DNA from: Marisa cornuarietis
Taxonomy: Eukaryota; Mollusca; Gastropoda; Architaenioglossa; Ampullariidae
Assembly (NCBI GenBank): GCA_004794655.1
Contig: SMMW01000003.1
Location: forward strand, 20,540,501 to 20,604,500
Length of the DNA stretch: 64,000 nucleotides
Direction of reading: 5' to 3'
The translations under genes were made by a program, and so were the position numbers. The notes beneath the pieces were generated by a model that worked only from the letters and a program-made list of their open reading frames with translations, searched no databases and was not told where the DNA came from. Below, in pieces: positions 48,820-62,207 of this stretch; the stretch's first letter is position 1; each line of letters starts with the position of its first letter.

Positions 48820-51800
48820 GCGTAAAAAAACACAGAAGATGGATGGATGCCCATGTTTCTATATAAATGCTCAGAACTATACATTGTGCTGTGCGGGACA
48901 AAGTACTCTGTCAACAATCTCTCTCTTTTCTTTTCTTTTTTTCTTTTTTTTGGCAATCAACATTTCATTTGAAAGATCCCTTAAAAAACACATAACAAGT
49001 AGACAATAAACTGACTGTACACTAGAGATTTACTACAAAATTCTTACCACCGCTGCCTGAGGCAGACGACTATAGTCACGCGCAGGACTCTGTTAAAATA
49101 CACGACACTCTAGCCCCTAAAAAGTATACAAATTTGGCAATAAAAAAATCAAACCAAGTAAAACAATCTTTGAAAAAAGCTAAGAAATACTTTAAAATTA
49201 ACAAATAAATAAATCAGCAACTGATAGTTCAGACAATTTGTTACAAACAAACACCTCAGTAAAGGTACAAGAAATAAAATAAAGAAACAAACAAAAACCA
49301 GGCTAGAAATACTTCACTTTAAGAAATGAAGAATATTAAAAATAGCACCTAAAAAAAAACCAAACAAACACAAAACAAACAAACAATTGCATAAAGAAAG
49401 AAACAAATCTCGAGTTTCGAAGACAAAAATACAACAGTGATATTGTACGTTCGTTATGTCTCCTACCCCCGTTCCCCCTGCCTTCCTCCCTCTTGTAGAT
49501 CCCCAGGTACTAAAGCGTAGATGGCCTTCTGGTGAGAAAAGGATCGGCACCAGGCATTGATATCGGGCATCAGCACCAGGCACCGGTACCAGACATCGAC
49601 ACCAGGTACTGGCACAAAGCATCTGCATCTACGATCTTACTGTGCCCAGACCGCCGTCTTCTACTGCCCCCCCCCCCCCACTACAAATTCCACAAATGTT
49701 TCCCGTCTCTTGCCAACAGTACCAAGTCTCTTTCCCCACCAATGAACAAAACGCTGAGCAGCCTGATGTGATTAGGTTCCTCCCCAACCACGTTAACTCG
49801 AGGCTGTCTTTCACAGAAGATGTCGGCTATTAAGGCAAGAAAGAAGAGGGCAGGTTGTATATAAGCTTCGCAAGCGGCGCTTGTCTGGTGTCAAGACCGA
49901 GAGTTTGAGGCTTCTCTAAAACTGATTCATGGAAGGTCTGCTCCCTTTCTTGCTCCTTGCCTGCTTCGGGAAGGTGTCAATGAAATATCGCACCCGCTAA
50001 ACAAGGTCACCCAGTTGTCGGGTAAAGTGATCGGTGTACAGCTTCCCAATAGTATATACATTACATAAATATATATATATAGCCCGCTGTAGCAGAATCA
50101 TCCAGAGAGAGAGAGAGAGAGAGTAATGAGATGTCACTTTATAATATTTATGAATAGATAATGGTAATGAGTTATTTTTGTTAGCCTTCCTTTTAAAGCA
50201 CGAAGATGTAATCCGCACAATAATTTGTCAATGTCTATATTGCCATAATAACTCTTGTCTTGTCTTGTCTTGTCTGGTCCTACAAGGTCTTCGGTGACCT
50301 TCTCGACAGTGTCAAATCACTCTCCCCACAAAAGGAAAGGAAAACATGAAAGCAAGCAAGCAAGCAGCCCCCCCCATCCAACCAACCACCCGCCCACTCC
50401 CCCCCACCCCGCTCACCCACCCATGTGTCGTTTTCTGAAAGTTCAGCGATCGAGAGTTGTACGTGATCTCGTGTGCTACACCTCTTCTCTCTACATCTTA
50501 CCTGTTCTCTCTACATCTTGCCTGTTCTCTCGACACCTTGCCAAACTGATGCACACCTTTCCTACCTGGCGCTATGTCATTGTGACGGGAGCCTCTTCTA
50601 CATGTCGTGAGGATGTCGGTTACAAGCGTCAGACGTAATCAACGAGAAGATACCTGATGGCGGTTGTAAACTCATTGTATGCAGCAGACTATATGGTATA
50701 CAAACCGACTCCACTGTATGTTAACTAGATTGTTTATAGGCTGACTACATTTTACCCAGCTTCATAATAATCATGCGATTTTTATAACGCCATTCTCCAC
50801 CATAAAAACAAGCACACAGCGCTTTATAAAATTAATAATAATAATAATAATAACTGCTAAGGACACAAGGTTGTCAAATTTGGAACCGAGGAAGTACATG
50901 TGTAAGTGATTATGAATTAGCGGAGAAAACCCAGGGAGCAAAAGGCGAAATAACCACACTTCTCGCCGGGACTTCAGATGAGTACATGCACCGATCCAAA
51001 ATCCACACACGTAGCGGAAAATGTATTTCTATGTACCGTTATGTATTTCTTTGCAGGTTGTCTGCATTGTAAACAGGCTGACTGTTGTTAATGGCAAAAC
51101 AAAACATGTGCACGTGTTGTCAAGGCTACTGAAAGACTTGTTTGACAATAGTTGGTGCACATGAGGCTCACAGTGGCTTATTTAGAACAGGTGTTATAGT
51201 ATTATATACTTACAATAATGTATAAATAATATAAATAATGTAAAATATATAAAATAAAATAATAAACATGAATGGTGTATTTAGAACAAGTAATTAGTCC
51301 TACAGTGAAGGTACAGTTAATTCAAAGTGTTAACTGATGCCGCGAGGTCTGTTCTCCAAGCAATGAGATTAGGAAAGGTAAGTTGTCTAAGCGCGAAACA
51401 GGAAAATAAATCAAACTTGGATGAAATGGGAGCTTCATTCATTTGTCTTCCAAAGGCCAGCTAAACACCCAAGCTGCCTACGACTTGCGGTACCTCTCCC
51501 TCAGAAAACAACTATCCCACCCTTCTACTAAAATCATTGACTCTATGGCATGTTCTAGAGTTAATGCCTGGATTTGTTATTGTTCTTCTTGTTCGATGAA
51601 GGCCATGTGATCGGCTTCTAGTACCAAAAGTGGCGGGGTGAGTGCTTTACAAACACTTGGTTCAAGAGGTGGATTTTCATCAATTATAATCTGAATAATG
51701 ACTGGATCATGATGAATTTCATTTTACAATATACTGTATTTACTATTACTCACTATTATTATATATTACTTTATTTAATATTTTTGATTGTTCATATTGT

Positions 51801-52778
51801 TTTATGTAGACATGAAATCAGAAAACTACTATACACATAAGTCTTGAGTAGATAGATTTAGAAATATAGCTCTTATATATATATATATATATTAAAAGTG
51901 TAAAGTTCATAACACCATACAGATATCTCAGTCTTGTAAGAATGTTAAGAATCTTGAATTATATCCTCTTCGCCCTCCGTGTACACTGTTTCCTATGAGT
52001 GTTTTTGATGTATTTTTTTAATGGGGTGACTCGTTGTTTGTACTTATTTAAAACGTTTAGGGGTACATAGTTTGGTAATCATTTTGTTTTGCGAACAGAT
52101 TTTTCAAACTTACTGAAACTAGTCATTGCCTGAGGAAATACGAATACTTGCTACCAGAAACACGAAATACATTCGATGGTTAGTTTGTAGAAAAAATTGC
52201 AGTTAAGAGTTGCAATGATCACACACAGACGTACAGCAGTTTTAGCAATGTGTATATTATCTAGAGACAAGACATGATGTGACATATCTCTCATCGAGAG
52301 AGAATATGGGCGTGAATGCAGCTTGTCGAGAAATAAAATACGACAAAATACCCACTGGATTAAATGACTACAAATCACGACTGCGTAGATCACGGGAACA
52401 AAGAATTATACTTATTTTGGGACATGTGTGCTCTTCATCACAATATTGACTAATAGAGGAACAGAGGGAAGATATTTTATTACAACATTCTTACACTTGG
52501 TCACAATTTTGATTGAAAGACCGTTCTACCCGACACCACATCTATTAAAAAAGACCATGGGATCTGTCCAAAGAAAAAAGTGTTTGTATATATAAAATAT
52601 ATTTACTGACTGCAAAAACAGCTTTAAAAATGTCAGCAGGCAGTTTGCTGAAACCAGAAGTCAGTGTCACGCAGACAACAAACAAACTGAGAGTCTGACC
52701 GCACGGCAGCAGTTCTGTCCCTCTTTGGTCACAGTGCACGTGAAGGCAAACAGACTCACATGCTCACATCACACTCAC

Positions 52779-52853
52779 CTGCTGAGTCGCTGCTTTGCAG
52801 TTTGCGGAGGCCTCCGACAGTGAGAACTGTACATCGAAGGTGGTTCTGAACAT
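52779..52853 (-). CDS. Candidate first coding exon (25 codons), gene uncertain
   Basis: On the minus strand an ATG at 52853 is the first Met after an in-frame TAA. It opens 25 codons (MFRTTFDVQFSLSEASANCK and on) that end exactly at a consensus donor CAGCAG|GTGAGT, phase 0. That phase is what the Irx N-terminal exon would need if its acceptor is TTCGCAG|ACG, so this could be the Irx first exon across a 26.7 kb intron. It lacks the QFGYPY-like start seen in many Irx proteins. It could belong to another gene or be chance; a 9-base consensus donor is expected about once by chance in this much DNA. Confidence 0.25.
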
Positions 52854-53362
52854 CGTCCTGGGTGACTCTTGGCTGTCTCCGTCCTGATGTTAGTTACAGA
52901 CGAGTCTGTGGCACCAGCTACAAACTAACAGTGACCCCAAACAGTTGTTGTTTGTGGGCCATTATAACAACAACAGCATCACTGGCGGCTCTCATAGTCC
53001 ACAACATTTCACTGGCTGCTAATGGTGACTGTCTGATAAAAAAAAATTAAAAAATAAAAACTCGTCGACTTTCAATTGTCTGGTTTACAAGAGTCATCGA
53101 CTGCTTCAGTTTGTGGTCTTCACGATGGTTTTCGTGTGAAGCTTCTTTGTCTGGTTATGATTCGATGAGTGGACAGACGACCACTGATGAAAACCACTCT
53201 GTGAACTTGAGTAAGGTTTGTCTTGTTTCAGTGGCAGACACTGTATCATCTGCTTTCATCTATTGCATTCCTTGAGCCTTTCTTACGGTCTGCCGCACGT
53301 ATGATCGTGTTTGTGCATTTGGTGTGTGTTTGTGTGTAGACATGTGTGTGTGTGTGGTCATA

Positions 53363-53365
<3 letters not shown>

Positions 53366-53414
<49 letters not shown>
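53366..53414. repeat. (TG)24 microsatellite
   Basis: Uninterrupted run; a short TG run and TCATACG/TCGTACG flank it. Confidence 0.94.
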
Positions 53415-53415
<1 letters not shown>

Positions 53416-54302
53416 TCGTACGTGTGTTCCACACAGGCAGCTAGTCTTTAGGGGGCTACCCGTAGGTGAGGTGACCTGTTCACTGAAGTGGGACGGGTGC
53501 TGACGTGAAAGTGAAACTCGAAAACGAGCGGGTGTCAGTCCATAACCGCGCTCACTGGCCCGTGCAACCGCTTGATTGTAGCTGTAAACATAAGTTCCAT
53601 GACATAAGCACTTGTGTAAAGTCACCACCGCCAGGCTGGAGCCTTGACTCCGTGAAATGCGTCTTACCTCAACAAGGTCACAGCAGACCCACCTGGCTGC
53701 CAACAGACCCCTAGCTACCTCAACAATTCTCAACAACTGTTCCTGGCCAGTGCAAGGCAGTCGGTGTCAGCAGTGGAGCGGTTGTCTGTCAAACTACTCA
53801 TCACACCGGCCCACCTGGCGGAGACAAAAAGACATTCGTGATCAACACGCGCGCTCACGTCATCGAGGTCATCAGCTGACCGGGGCTCTCGCGGTCTTGT
53901 GTGTGTGTGTGGCTCTCGCTTCAGCTACTCGTCCAACGTTCATCGCAGCCTAATGTTTTTTTTTCTTTTTTTTTCCACTGTCGTCGCAATCGCTATTATC
54001 CTTCCCCTCCTCACACACAGCTTGTAATAATCATCACAAACATCGTGCCTGTCGTGTCGACGGTTACTTCCTTGTCGACAAGACGGCTGAAGAACTTTGT
54101 CACAGCTAATTGGTTGGAAGTGCCATGAAGCTCCGCCTCTCCCGGCCATCTATTGGTGCAGCCTTTCCCTTCCCGTGAAGCCACGCCTCCATTCTGCGCT
54201 AGCTACCCGTCGAACGTCCCTCGGAGACGAGCGAAACGCAACGAAGATAATTAGGTAGCTAAGGCTTGAGTTAGTGAGGCGTGCGATTGGGTAGATTGAC
54301 GA

Positions 54303-54356
54303 TAAAGAGACAGAGAGAGAGAGAGAGAGAGAGGGAGGGGGAGAGAAAGAGAGACA
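54303..54356. repeat. (GA)n purine tract
   Basis: About 50 nearly pure purines, with GGGAGGGG in the middle. Confidence 0.88.
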
Positions 54357-55050
54357 CGCCGCTTTTGTGACATAAACTTTCTGAACCACCTGCAGGAATA
54401 GGTGTCTCCTACCTGACTCTTGTTGTACTTAAATTATTCACGTATCACTTCAACTATGCCTTCATATTACAAACTTTGTCAATTACCTACCTCCTAATAT
54501 TGCTTCTCAGTTTTAATATTATCAGCATGCTATAATAATTTAATTTTTATTTCTACACTGTTTCTGGACATGCGGATTAATTATTACAGTTGCATCAGAA
54601 AGATGTGCTGTGTGGGTACAAATCTCCTGGCGTAGTAAAACATTGGGTAAATGTTGCTGGTAGTCTCCCTCATCTGACCTGCCTGTACTTCGTGAGGGTC
54701 GGCTGTAGTGGGTGACATTGAGACACTCTAGCTCACTGCATTAAGCGGTATTGTGACACTTCTCCCTCACAGGGTGAGTTCAGCACGAAGACCAGCGCCA
54801 ACATTATCGCATTGTGGCTGAAGATTAATGACTGAGTTGTGTTCAAAGAATGCTGTTTGTCGGGCGATTCTCATATCTGGGAAATGTGTACCATAGACAG
54901 CAGCAGGATAATAGCTATGGCAGCAAATAGTGTGATTTCTCGTGGATTTATTTTAAGGTCGCCTGTCAGTGGCCTGCTGATGTGACATACCTGTTAGGTC
55001 TGCGCACGCAACCTCATGCCGTGCAACAGGCACACTCAGGAAGTGGCGGA

Positions 55051-55051
55051 A

Positions 55052-55083
<32 letters not shown>

Positions 55084-55110
55084 ACACAAGAGAGAGAGAG
55101 AGAGAGAGAG
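55051..55110. repeat. (CA)n(GA)n microsatellite
   Basis: CA run, GTGCACAC interruption, GA run. Confidence 0.93.
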
Positions 55111-55384
55111 ATGTGAGATGGAGACCCTCGTGAAAAGTGCACGCGCACAGCTATACAAAGAGTAGTCCTGTGTTTGTAGCCTTCAATGAGTGCTGCTGGT
55201 AAGATACGTGTATAACTTTTCCTCATTCTCCTACCTACAGACCAAAGATGTCAGCTGAGCTGAAGGAAACGAAAGAGAGTGTTAGGAAAACAATCAAAGG
55301 TCAATCAGTGTAGATACAGACCAAGACAAAATCAAAGCAGATTAGAAAGTGTATCAGTCCTGCACGTTTCCCTGTATTTTTTTT

Positions 55385-55560
55385 AATTGGTGTTTTACGC
55401 CGAGCCAGCAACTAAGGCTATATCACAGCCAGACAGCCATCCCTGTCAACAGATGCCACATGCAGAGAAAGAATAGCGTGCCCGAGACGAGAACTGAACC
55501 CAGGACAGCCAACCTTCACTGTATTGGTGACAGGTGCTAACCGTTGCGCCACCGGACGTT
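55385..55560 (-). mobile_element. tRNA-derived SINE, family B
   Basis: On the minus strand it begins GTCCGGTGGCGCAACGGTTAG, an A-box region, with GGTTCAGTTCTCG as B box about 50 bases on. The body ends TTGCTGGCTCGGCGTAAAAC then ACCAATTAAAA. A tail with GGCGTAAAACACCAA is, from memory, common in molluscan SINEs. Head and body differ from the elements at 16071 and 61933. Confidence 0.75.
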
Positions 55561-55592
55561 TTCCTGTAAGCTGATTTTACCGTACATCATGT

Positions 55593-55671
<79 letters not shown>
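55593..55671. repeat. (CA)39 microsatellite
   Basis: The longest pure dinucleotide run in the window, just beyond the SINE head at 55560. Confidence 0.96.
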
Positions 55672-55674
<3 letters not shown>

Positions 55675-57542
55675 GTGTATAGAGGGAGGGAGAGAGGGAA
55701 AGGGCAGAGAAGTAGAATGAGAGACAGAACTTGTTTCAAAGAGTTAGAAGAATGAGAAGCAAGGAGAGAAGAGAGCGAGAGACTTGATACCTTTAATACC
55801 ATTGACTTTGTCATTAGGACATGGGTAATAAAATGTAGTATTAAAAAAGGTAAGCAAAACACAAAACAACCAATAAGAATTGACATTTTCATTATGTCCC
55901 AATCCGATAATATATCTGTGATCATCAGACAAAGATTTTTGTATGACCATCACTGGGGCGTGGAGGGGAAGGGTTATAGTTTTATCTAACAAGAATACAG
56001 ACATGGAACCATTTAAATACTTCAAAGTTTGCATCCATAATACCCTAAGCTAATGCAGAACCTGGCACAATTAATTCTCTACTTGAATCTGCTCGGATTT
56101 TTTTCCTAATTTTTTTTCTTGCTTCATTTATATGTTTTGCCACAGAGATAAGATAATCGTCATTCTTCCGAGTGAGTACATTCTTTAAGATCTTTGTGTT
56201 AGAGACATTTTTCACGAATAGTTTTGTATGCCTCACAAGTGTATAAAAAGGGAATTTCAACCCTCAGTGACAGTGTTCAACCCTGAAGAGCCATTTTGTA
56301 TTGTTGCCTATTGCATTGTTGTCAAACTACGTCTTACTGGAAATAATACCCAAGGTTCTTGTTCTCAGTCTAGTCAGTTCACTTCTATACCATTAGAATG
56401 TTACAACTGATAAATATTTCTTTAACTGAACATTATCGTTAAATATGAGAAAACCATTGATACTTTTCACTGTTTACATTTCTGAATGTCTGGTTTTGAT
56501 ACAAGCATGAGGTGAGACGACTTTTAAATTCCGATACAAATGTTTATGTCAGTAGCTTTTGCAGTTTTTAATACAGTTTACACAAACAAAAACACATACA
56601 CACACGCGAAGTGTCTGCTCAGTTCGCCATAAAACATCATATTGGAAGAATTTAGGTGTGTACCTAAAAGGGATTTCATACCAAGAAAGATAAATTTTTT
56701 CTACCTGGTTACTTTTGGCTAGGCTGTAAGTCAGTATTGGTTTTACCAGAGAATCAAAGAGTTCTCAAAACAAAATAAAAAACACCCAAATAAAAAAACC
56801 CTGACATATCATTTAAATTTCGTTTCAGGTGCTTTTAAAATTGCTATATAACTCCTTTCTTTATGTTCATGTAATGAGAAATCTATTTCGCACCCTCCAC
56901 CCACACAAACTTTTCTTTTGCATCCCATTCATGGACTTTTCGTGCGGGTTGAATACCATCCAGCCACAGTTGCTCTTACGCCGCCTCCTAACACATCCCT
57001 AGTGCCCCGGATGAAGAGTTTCTCTGGGACAGGCCGCGAAAGGTCAGCTTTAGGGACACAGTCTCAAACACTCTGGTCATAAATACAGGGCCTCGCAAGG
57101 ATGTTTTGAAACAGACATTGTTCTCAGATATTCCAAAAAAAGTACGAATGTATTTTTCTGTGCCCTAGTGTTAAGGTTGCAGATGATATGGCTCAAGGAC
57201 GAGGACTTACTTGCAAGTCATTTCCTTCAGGTTCCTAATGTGAATTTGTGGTTTGAGGAAATCTTTTGAGTGCTCAGTGTTCCTAAAACTAAAGAACTGT
57301 GCCTTGACATCGACCTCTCTGTGCATCAGTGGTTATTGTCAGTGAAATGGTAAAACAGGTCAAGTTTAAGGTATATTTGAACAATGTAAGACAGCAAATT
57401 ATTGCAAGGAAACACCGACATCCATTCTAGGAAAGAACATCAGCGCATGATTCAGCTGAGGAATTTCAGAATCAGCAGTCCTGTCTGTCAGGGGGCATAT
57501 CTATGGGGCGCCAAGAGGGGAATTTGCTCAAATTTGCTATTT

Positions 57543-57750
57543 CTAGCTATACATTGCAATGTATAATTATAGAATGCAATGTATTGCTATACATTGCATT
57601 TTATACTTATAGATTGCATTTTATATTTATACAATTCATTCTATACTTATAGATTGCATTCTATAGCTATACATTGCATTCTATAAGTATAAAATGCAAT
57701 GTTTAGCTATACATTGAAATGTATAATTATACATTGCAATGTATAGCTAG
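57543..57750. repeat. AT-rich tandem repeat of self-complementary ~20-bp units
   Basis: Units such as CTATACATTGCAATGTATA are near-perfect palindromes and alternate with ATAGATTGCATTTTATACTT. A related fragment lies at 57847-57875. The block could form a series of small hairpins or cruciforms. Confidence 0.85.
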
Positions 57751-58189
57751 AGAGAGAAAAACTCGGTAAAAACCGAAGTGTTTCATTTATATTATACTCA
57801 GAAGTTGCTATCCAATTCATTTTTTTTATATACCTTTCAGTTCTTTAGCTATAGCATGCATTCTAGCTATACATATCGCAGTCTGATCGAGAGCATCTTA
57901 ACCTTCAATTTTTCTGCATGCTTCGGCGTTCCCTCGGTCAAGGATAAAGCTTGCTTGACAAGGGGTGGTCAAGACTGCTAGCAAAATCGTTGGCTTTCCA
58001 CAAAGACCATTATGTGATATGTACACCAAGGCTGGGAAATTAAAATCTGTCAACATTTTATCACAGACCCTCTCGCCAGTTACATCATCGTTTTCAAATG
58101 CTACCCTCTGGCCACAGATGGAAACAACCGATCGCTAAGAAGAGTGTTTTTGCTGTCTTTCTTACTAAATGCGATATCACTGTTGAACA

Positions 58190-58456
58190 GGGGCCAATTG
58201 CACAACAGGTTTCTAAACCTTAAAACTGTTCTTAAGAAGCAAAATCTCTTCTTTGCCATTTAGAAACATTGCACAAGAACATACAAAAAATTGTACTGAC
58301 AGGACGGAAAGTCAGACTTAAACAACTTTATCTTACTTAAAGCAGTTTTAGTTTTAAAAATTCCAAAAATTGTGGTGTGCACTTTAAACTGATTATCTAA
58401 ATAGAGTTAAGGCCTAAAAGTATTTAAAATTAGAAATGTGTTGTGCAACTGGCCCC
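58190..58456 (-). mobile_element. MITE copy 3 (267 bp), opposite orientation
   Basis: This is the reverse complement of the elements at 33534 and 40126. The plus strand starts GGGGCCAATTGCACAACAG and ends GTTGTGCAACTGGCCCC. Internal identity to copy 1 is very high by eye, for example the AAGTCTGACTTTCCGTCCTG segment. The best-preserved ends in the window are here. Confidence 0.85.
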
Positions 58457-58538
58457 AGAACTAGCAAATGACCTCTTGTGTTCTTATCTGTAGCACTAAC
58501 ACGATGTGTCCCTCACAATCGTCTTCGCTCCGAGGTTG

Positions 58539-58581
<43 letters not shown>

Positions 58582-60149
58582 AAGAGAGAGGTGACTGTAT
58601 TTTCTTGTAGTTTATTACTTATTGGAGCTACAAGCGAAAGAAAATGTCTAACTCGTGTGAACAGAAGTAGACAACAAACACATTGTACTATGTTGTAATG
58701 TGTCTATTGTATATTGTATTGTATTGTTGCCACTAGAAGTGTTTATGGACTTCAGGGACCGGATGTACATTCAAGGTAAAATTCAGGTAGCGCAACTGTG
58801 CACCCGGCCCAGCTTAGCGCCAGACCGTTCGGCCAGAGGCAGACAGATAAATATCAACAATAAAATACAAGTATGATATATTTTGAAACTGTTGTAATAT
58901 TGTTAGACATCTTGGTAGTATAGCTGTCTAAAATATGTGATGGGCACGTTTTTTAGGTATGCCTTAAGTCACCGGAAATCAAAGTAATAAGTATCAGGAC
59001 AGTGAGTTTATTATAGGACAAAGAGAATAATGATTTTCTGAACTCAACGTCAGCTACCAAGATGGCGTCTCTCGCTGATTTGGCTACACGACGCTTTTTT
59101 TTTTTAGGCTCGTTAAGCAAACACTATACAAACGGAAACCCCTCTGAACCGAAACACACAGTAATAGAGACTTTTGTGGCCGCCCTCCACGCCAGAGAGC
59201 GTAAAGGGGGCTTAATGAATGACATTTTGCGTCTAAAACTATAGGTGGCAGGGTGTCGCTTCAAAATAATAAATAATCTCGAAAACAATCTGACAAACAC
59301 AATGTAAGGATTACACGGATTTTTCTTACACTGAGATAGCATCGTGAAGGCCGGTGACAGCAGATCATAGACTCGCTTTTCGGCAACATTTATTAGACCA
59401 ACGGCATTTCTGGACTAAAGCTCTGCAGGTGACGAACAAAGGCTGTATTGCGCACTCGTCATCGTTTTCGCCGATGAAGCCCCACCCTGTACACGGACTG
59501 AAGGGAGAGAGAGAGAGAGAGATAGAAAAAAAAGAGTAAGCAGGACACTCCCATGCAACCGATTCGCTTCACTCTTGTGGCTTATTGCAGGAATATGGCG
59601 GTCCTACAGATAAAGCAAGATCGCTGCTGACATGTGGTTTGTGTTCCCGCATTCGTGTCGCACATTCTCTTCACATTTCCACCCCGAGCAGCTCCCTCCT
59701 ACCCAGGGTCATGAGCATGCGCGGGCATGCACCGACACACGCCACACCGGAAATGGTCCAGCGAAGCCAATCAGCTTCCAGCTGTAGCGGCGCGCGCATT
59801 ACAGGATGTTGAATCAGCCGGTTATGCCGGAGCAGGAGTAAGTCATAGAGAACGATTACTCCTGTCATGATTTGTTGTCCGCCCCTGTGATTTGGCATGG
59901 CTTGTTACAAGACCAACAAGTGTCATACTTCATCGCTGGGACTTTATCAGCTGCGAAGAACAAAGGCAAGACTTTTATCTCAGATGGAGATAGATGGGAA
60001 ACGTGCCTTGACTCCAACGGCTTCAGAACAGTTCAGCTAGCTCTCAGATAACCTTACACGCACACACGCATGCAGGCCCCACACAAATACATACACACAC
60101 GTGTACTCAAGCACGCGCTTATCTCCCACCAAGTCACACCCCCTTAAAA

Positions 60150-60560
60150 ATGGATTTCTTTATGTCTATTATTATCAGATATGTTTCGACATTTATTAAT
60201 GTCTAATATCATTGGATATTTCGCCATTTATTAATGCCTATTAGACGATGCCATATCCATTTATTAATATATACTAGTAGAAAGGATATTATACCATCAA
60301 TAAATATCTTATTGAGCTATGTTTCTTATGCCTATATTAATTAGTTTGTTAAAAGGGTGTCATATACCACTAGTACCTATTATTATTGAAGGGGTCAAAG
60401 GGGGCAGTCTCCCCGTCAAAAAAAGATACTGAATAGCCATCTTCCCACGCCACTGTTTACATTGGCATGTAATTATATTTATTACTATCATATTAAAAGG
60501 GTGTCTTATGCATTTATTAATATCTACAACAGCGGGTGTTGATGATAATGTGTGTCTCAG
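60150..60560. repeat. Degenerate ATTTATTAATGCCTATTA-type repeat
   Basis: TTTATTAATGTCTAATATC / TTTATTAATGCCTATTAG / TTTATTAATATATAC recur at roughly 50-bp spacing. A second small repeat (CATTAGCAAGTT...GTGCTATTAAC) lies at 60615-60710. Confidence 0.55.
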
Positions 60561-61932
60561 AATATTAAGTTAGCTGCAGAAAAAATAATTATACAGCAAG
60601 CCACAAATCGCTATCTCATTAGCAGGTTTCTATAATCCAGTATTCATTAGCAAGTTTCACGTGCTATTAACCAGTGTCCATTAGCAAGTTACTTGTGCTA
60701 TTAACAGGCATGGCTATATTATGAATAAAGGATTAATATTACGAGGTATCATAAACATGTGTCTTCACGCCCACTCCCAAATTGACACATGAGTTGTTCG
60801 GGTGTGTTGAGAGAAGACGCTTTAAGCAGAATATCTGCAGTAAAAATGAAATGACCAAACAAAATCTCAACCAGATTTCTCTCGTCTTTCACTGTCCGTG
60901 TGCCCAGCTACGAAGATTTGTCTCTTCTCACTCGACTCAGGTCACAGTCTGGGGTCAGAGAGAAAAGTAGGTCATCTTTGAGTCAAAAACAGTAGCAGTG
61001 TGGGTCACGGTAAGCGTTAGCTGCGGAGTAAATAATTGTTTACAAGCCACAATACGTGCTTATTTATCTGCGTTAACAGTATGTCCATCTTCTTCGCGGG
61101 CAGGGACGAAAGGTTGTTTCAGTTTTTGTCTGTAATTCAGAAAACAATTTAGTGCTCGTACTGTGTGCAAGCTCGCGAGAGTTTTTCCAACTTGCCATGA
61201 TCTGTTTCGTTTAAAGACCCAGGACGTTTCAAACGTTTTGGCAAGTTCCAAGAGGATGTGGTTAAAGCAGCGGTTCGATACTTGTGCGGCGCAGGGAATT
61301 TCTCCCAGGCGACTGAGCTGTGGAGAGCGGGGGGGGTCTGACTCCACAGAGGGGAGGGATGGGAGGTAAAGGGGCGAGAGGGGGAGGAGATAGGCACCCT
61401 TCTTACAAAAAATAAGGCTGACCCGAGAACAGTGAGGACGCTTATCCTTCACACCACCCCCCACCCCCCTTCAACACACACACACACACACACACACCAA
61501 CAACCTGTAAACAAAACCCAACCGAAAGAACAGGGAGAGAGGTACTGCTCATTACTTTTGTTGTGAACCCCACAGCCAGTCAGAGAAATATTCACAGCCA
61601 TATTCAGTGCATGTAAAATCCCCATTTCCCTTTGTTTAATGTAGCTATTAGCAGAGAAAATCTGAAAAGAACATTTTCATCACTGAGGTAAGTCTTTAAC
61701 GCCTTCAGTGTGTTTTTAAAAACTCGTAATGTTTATTAATAAAAACTTTACCTTATGTTTGCCATGTCCGCCTACTCAAATAAATGTTTACTATAACCTA
61801 ATTAAAAAACTATTTACAGTATAGCATGTTTTCAATGTCCGCTCACTTAAACATGTTTCTATAATGTAATTAAAAACTACTTAAACTCTAAAGTAACCTA
61901 TGTCTGCAATATCTGCTAACTGAAATATAAAA

Positions 61933-62207
61933 AAGGTAAAAGGTAAAGGTCATCCCATAACCTTTTCAGGTCGTCGGGGAGTGATGTGTTAGAGACCTCA
62001 CTTTTCTCGGGGCCAGCTTTTACATGAGGGTGGTGGCAGTCTCCTCTCCCTCGCTGCCTTACCTTCCCCAAACCTCTATGGAGTCAGGCACCCATTAACG
62101 TCAGCTGGCTCGGCTGGGGAAAGTATATGTTGCGTTTATCGGATATTGAACCAGCGCGCTCTCGGTTCGGACGCCAGCATTCTAACCACTCGGCCATCCG
62201 CTTCCCA
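61933..62207 (-). mobile_element. tRNA-derived SINE, family A, copy 2
   Basis: The minus-strand head is GGATGGCCGAGTGGTTAGAA (A box) with GGTTCAATATCC (B box) downstream. The body shares GACTCCATAGAGGTTTGGGG, AAGGCAGCGAGGGAGAGGAG and the end GGTTATGGGATGACCTTTA with copy 1. The copy ends in a short AAGGT-type repeat (plus 61933-61950). It carries an extra ~40-bp segment relative to copy 1. Confidence 0.82.

Larger units (their letters stand above)
43200..52700. other. Gene-poor AT-rich interval
   Basis: I see no supported gene. It holds microsatellites, a CACCAGGCAT-type short repeat at 49545-49620 and scattered A-rich tracts. Confidence 0.55.

Noticed and set aside
59062..59244. 60-codon frame starting AAGATGGCG
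   Set aside because: Good start context only; the frame includes a T run (Phe repeat) and ends without any motif or neighbouring exon.
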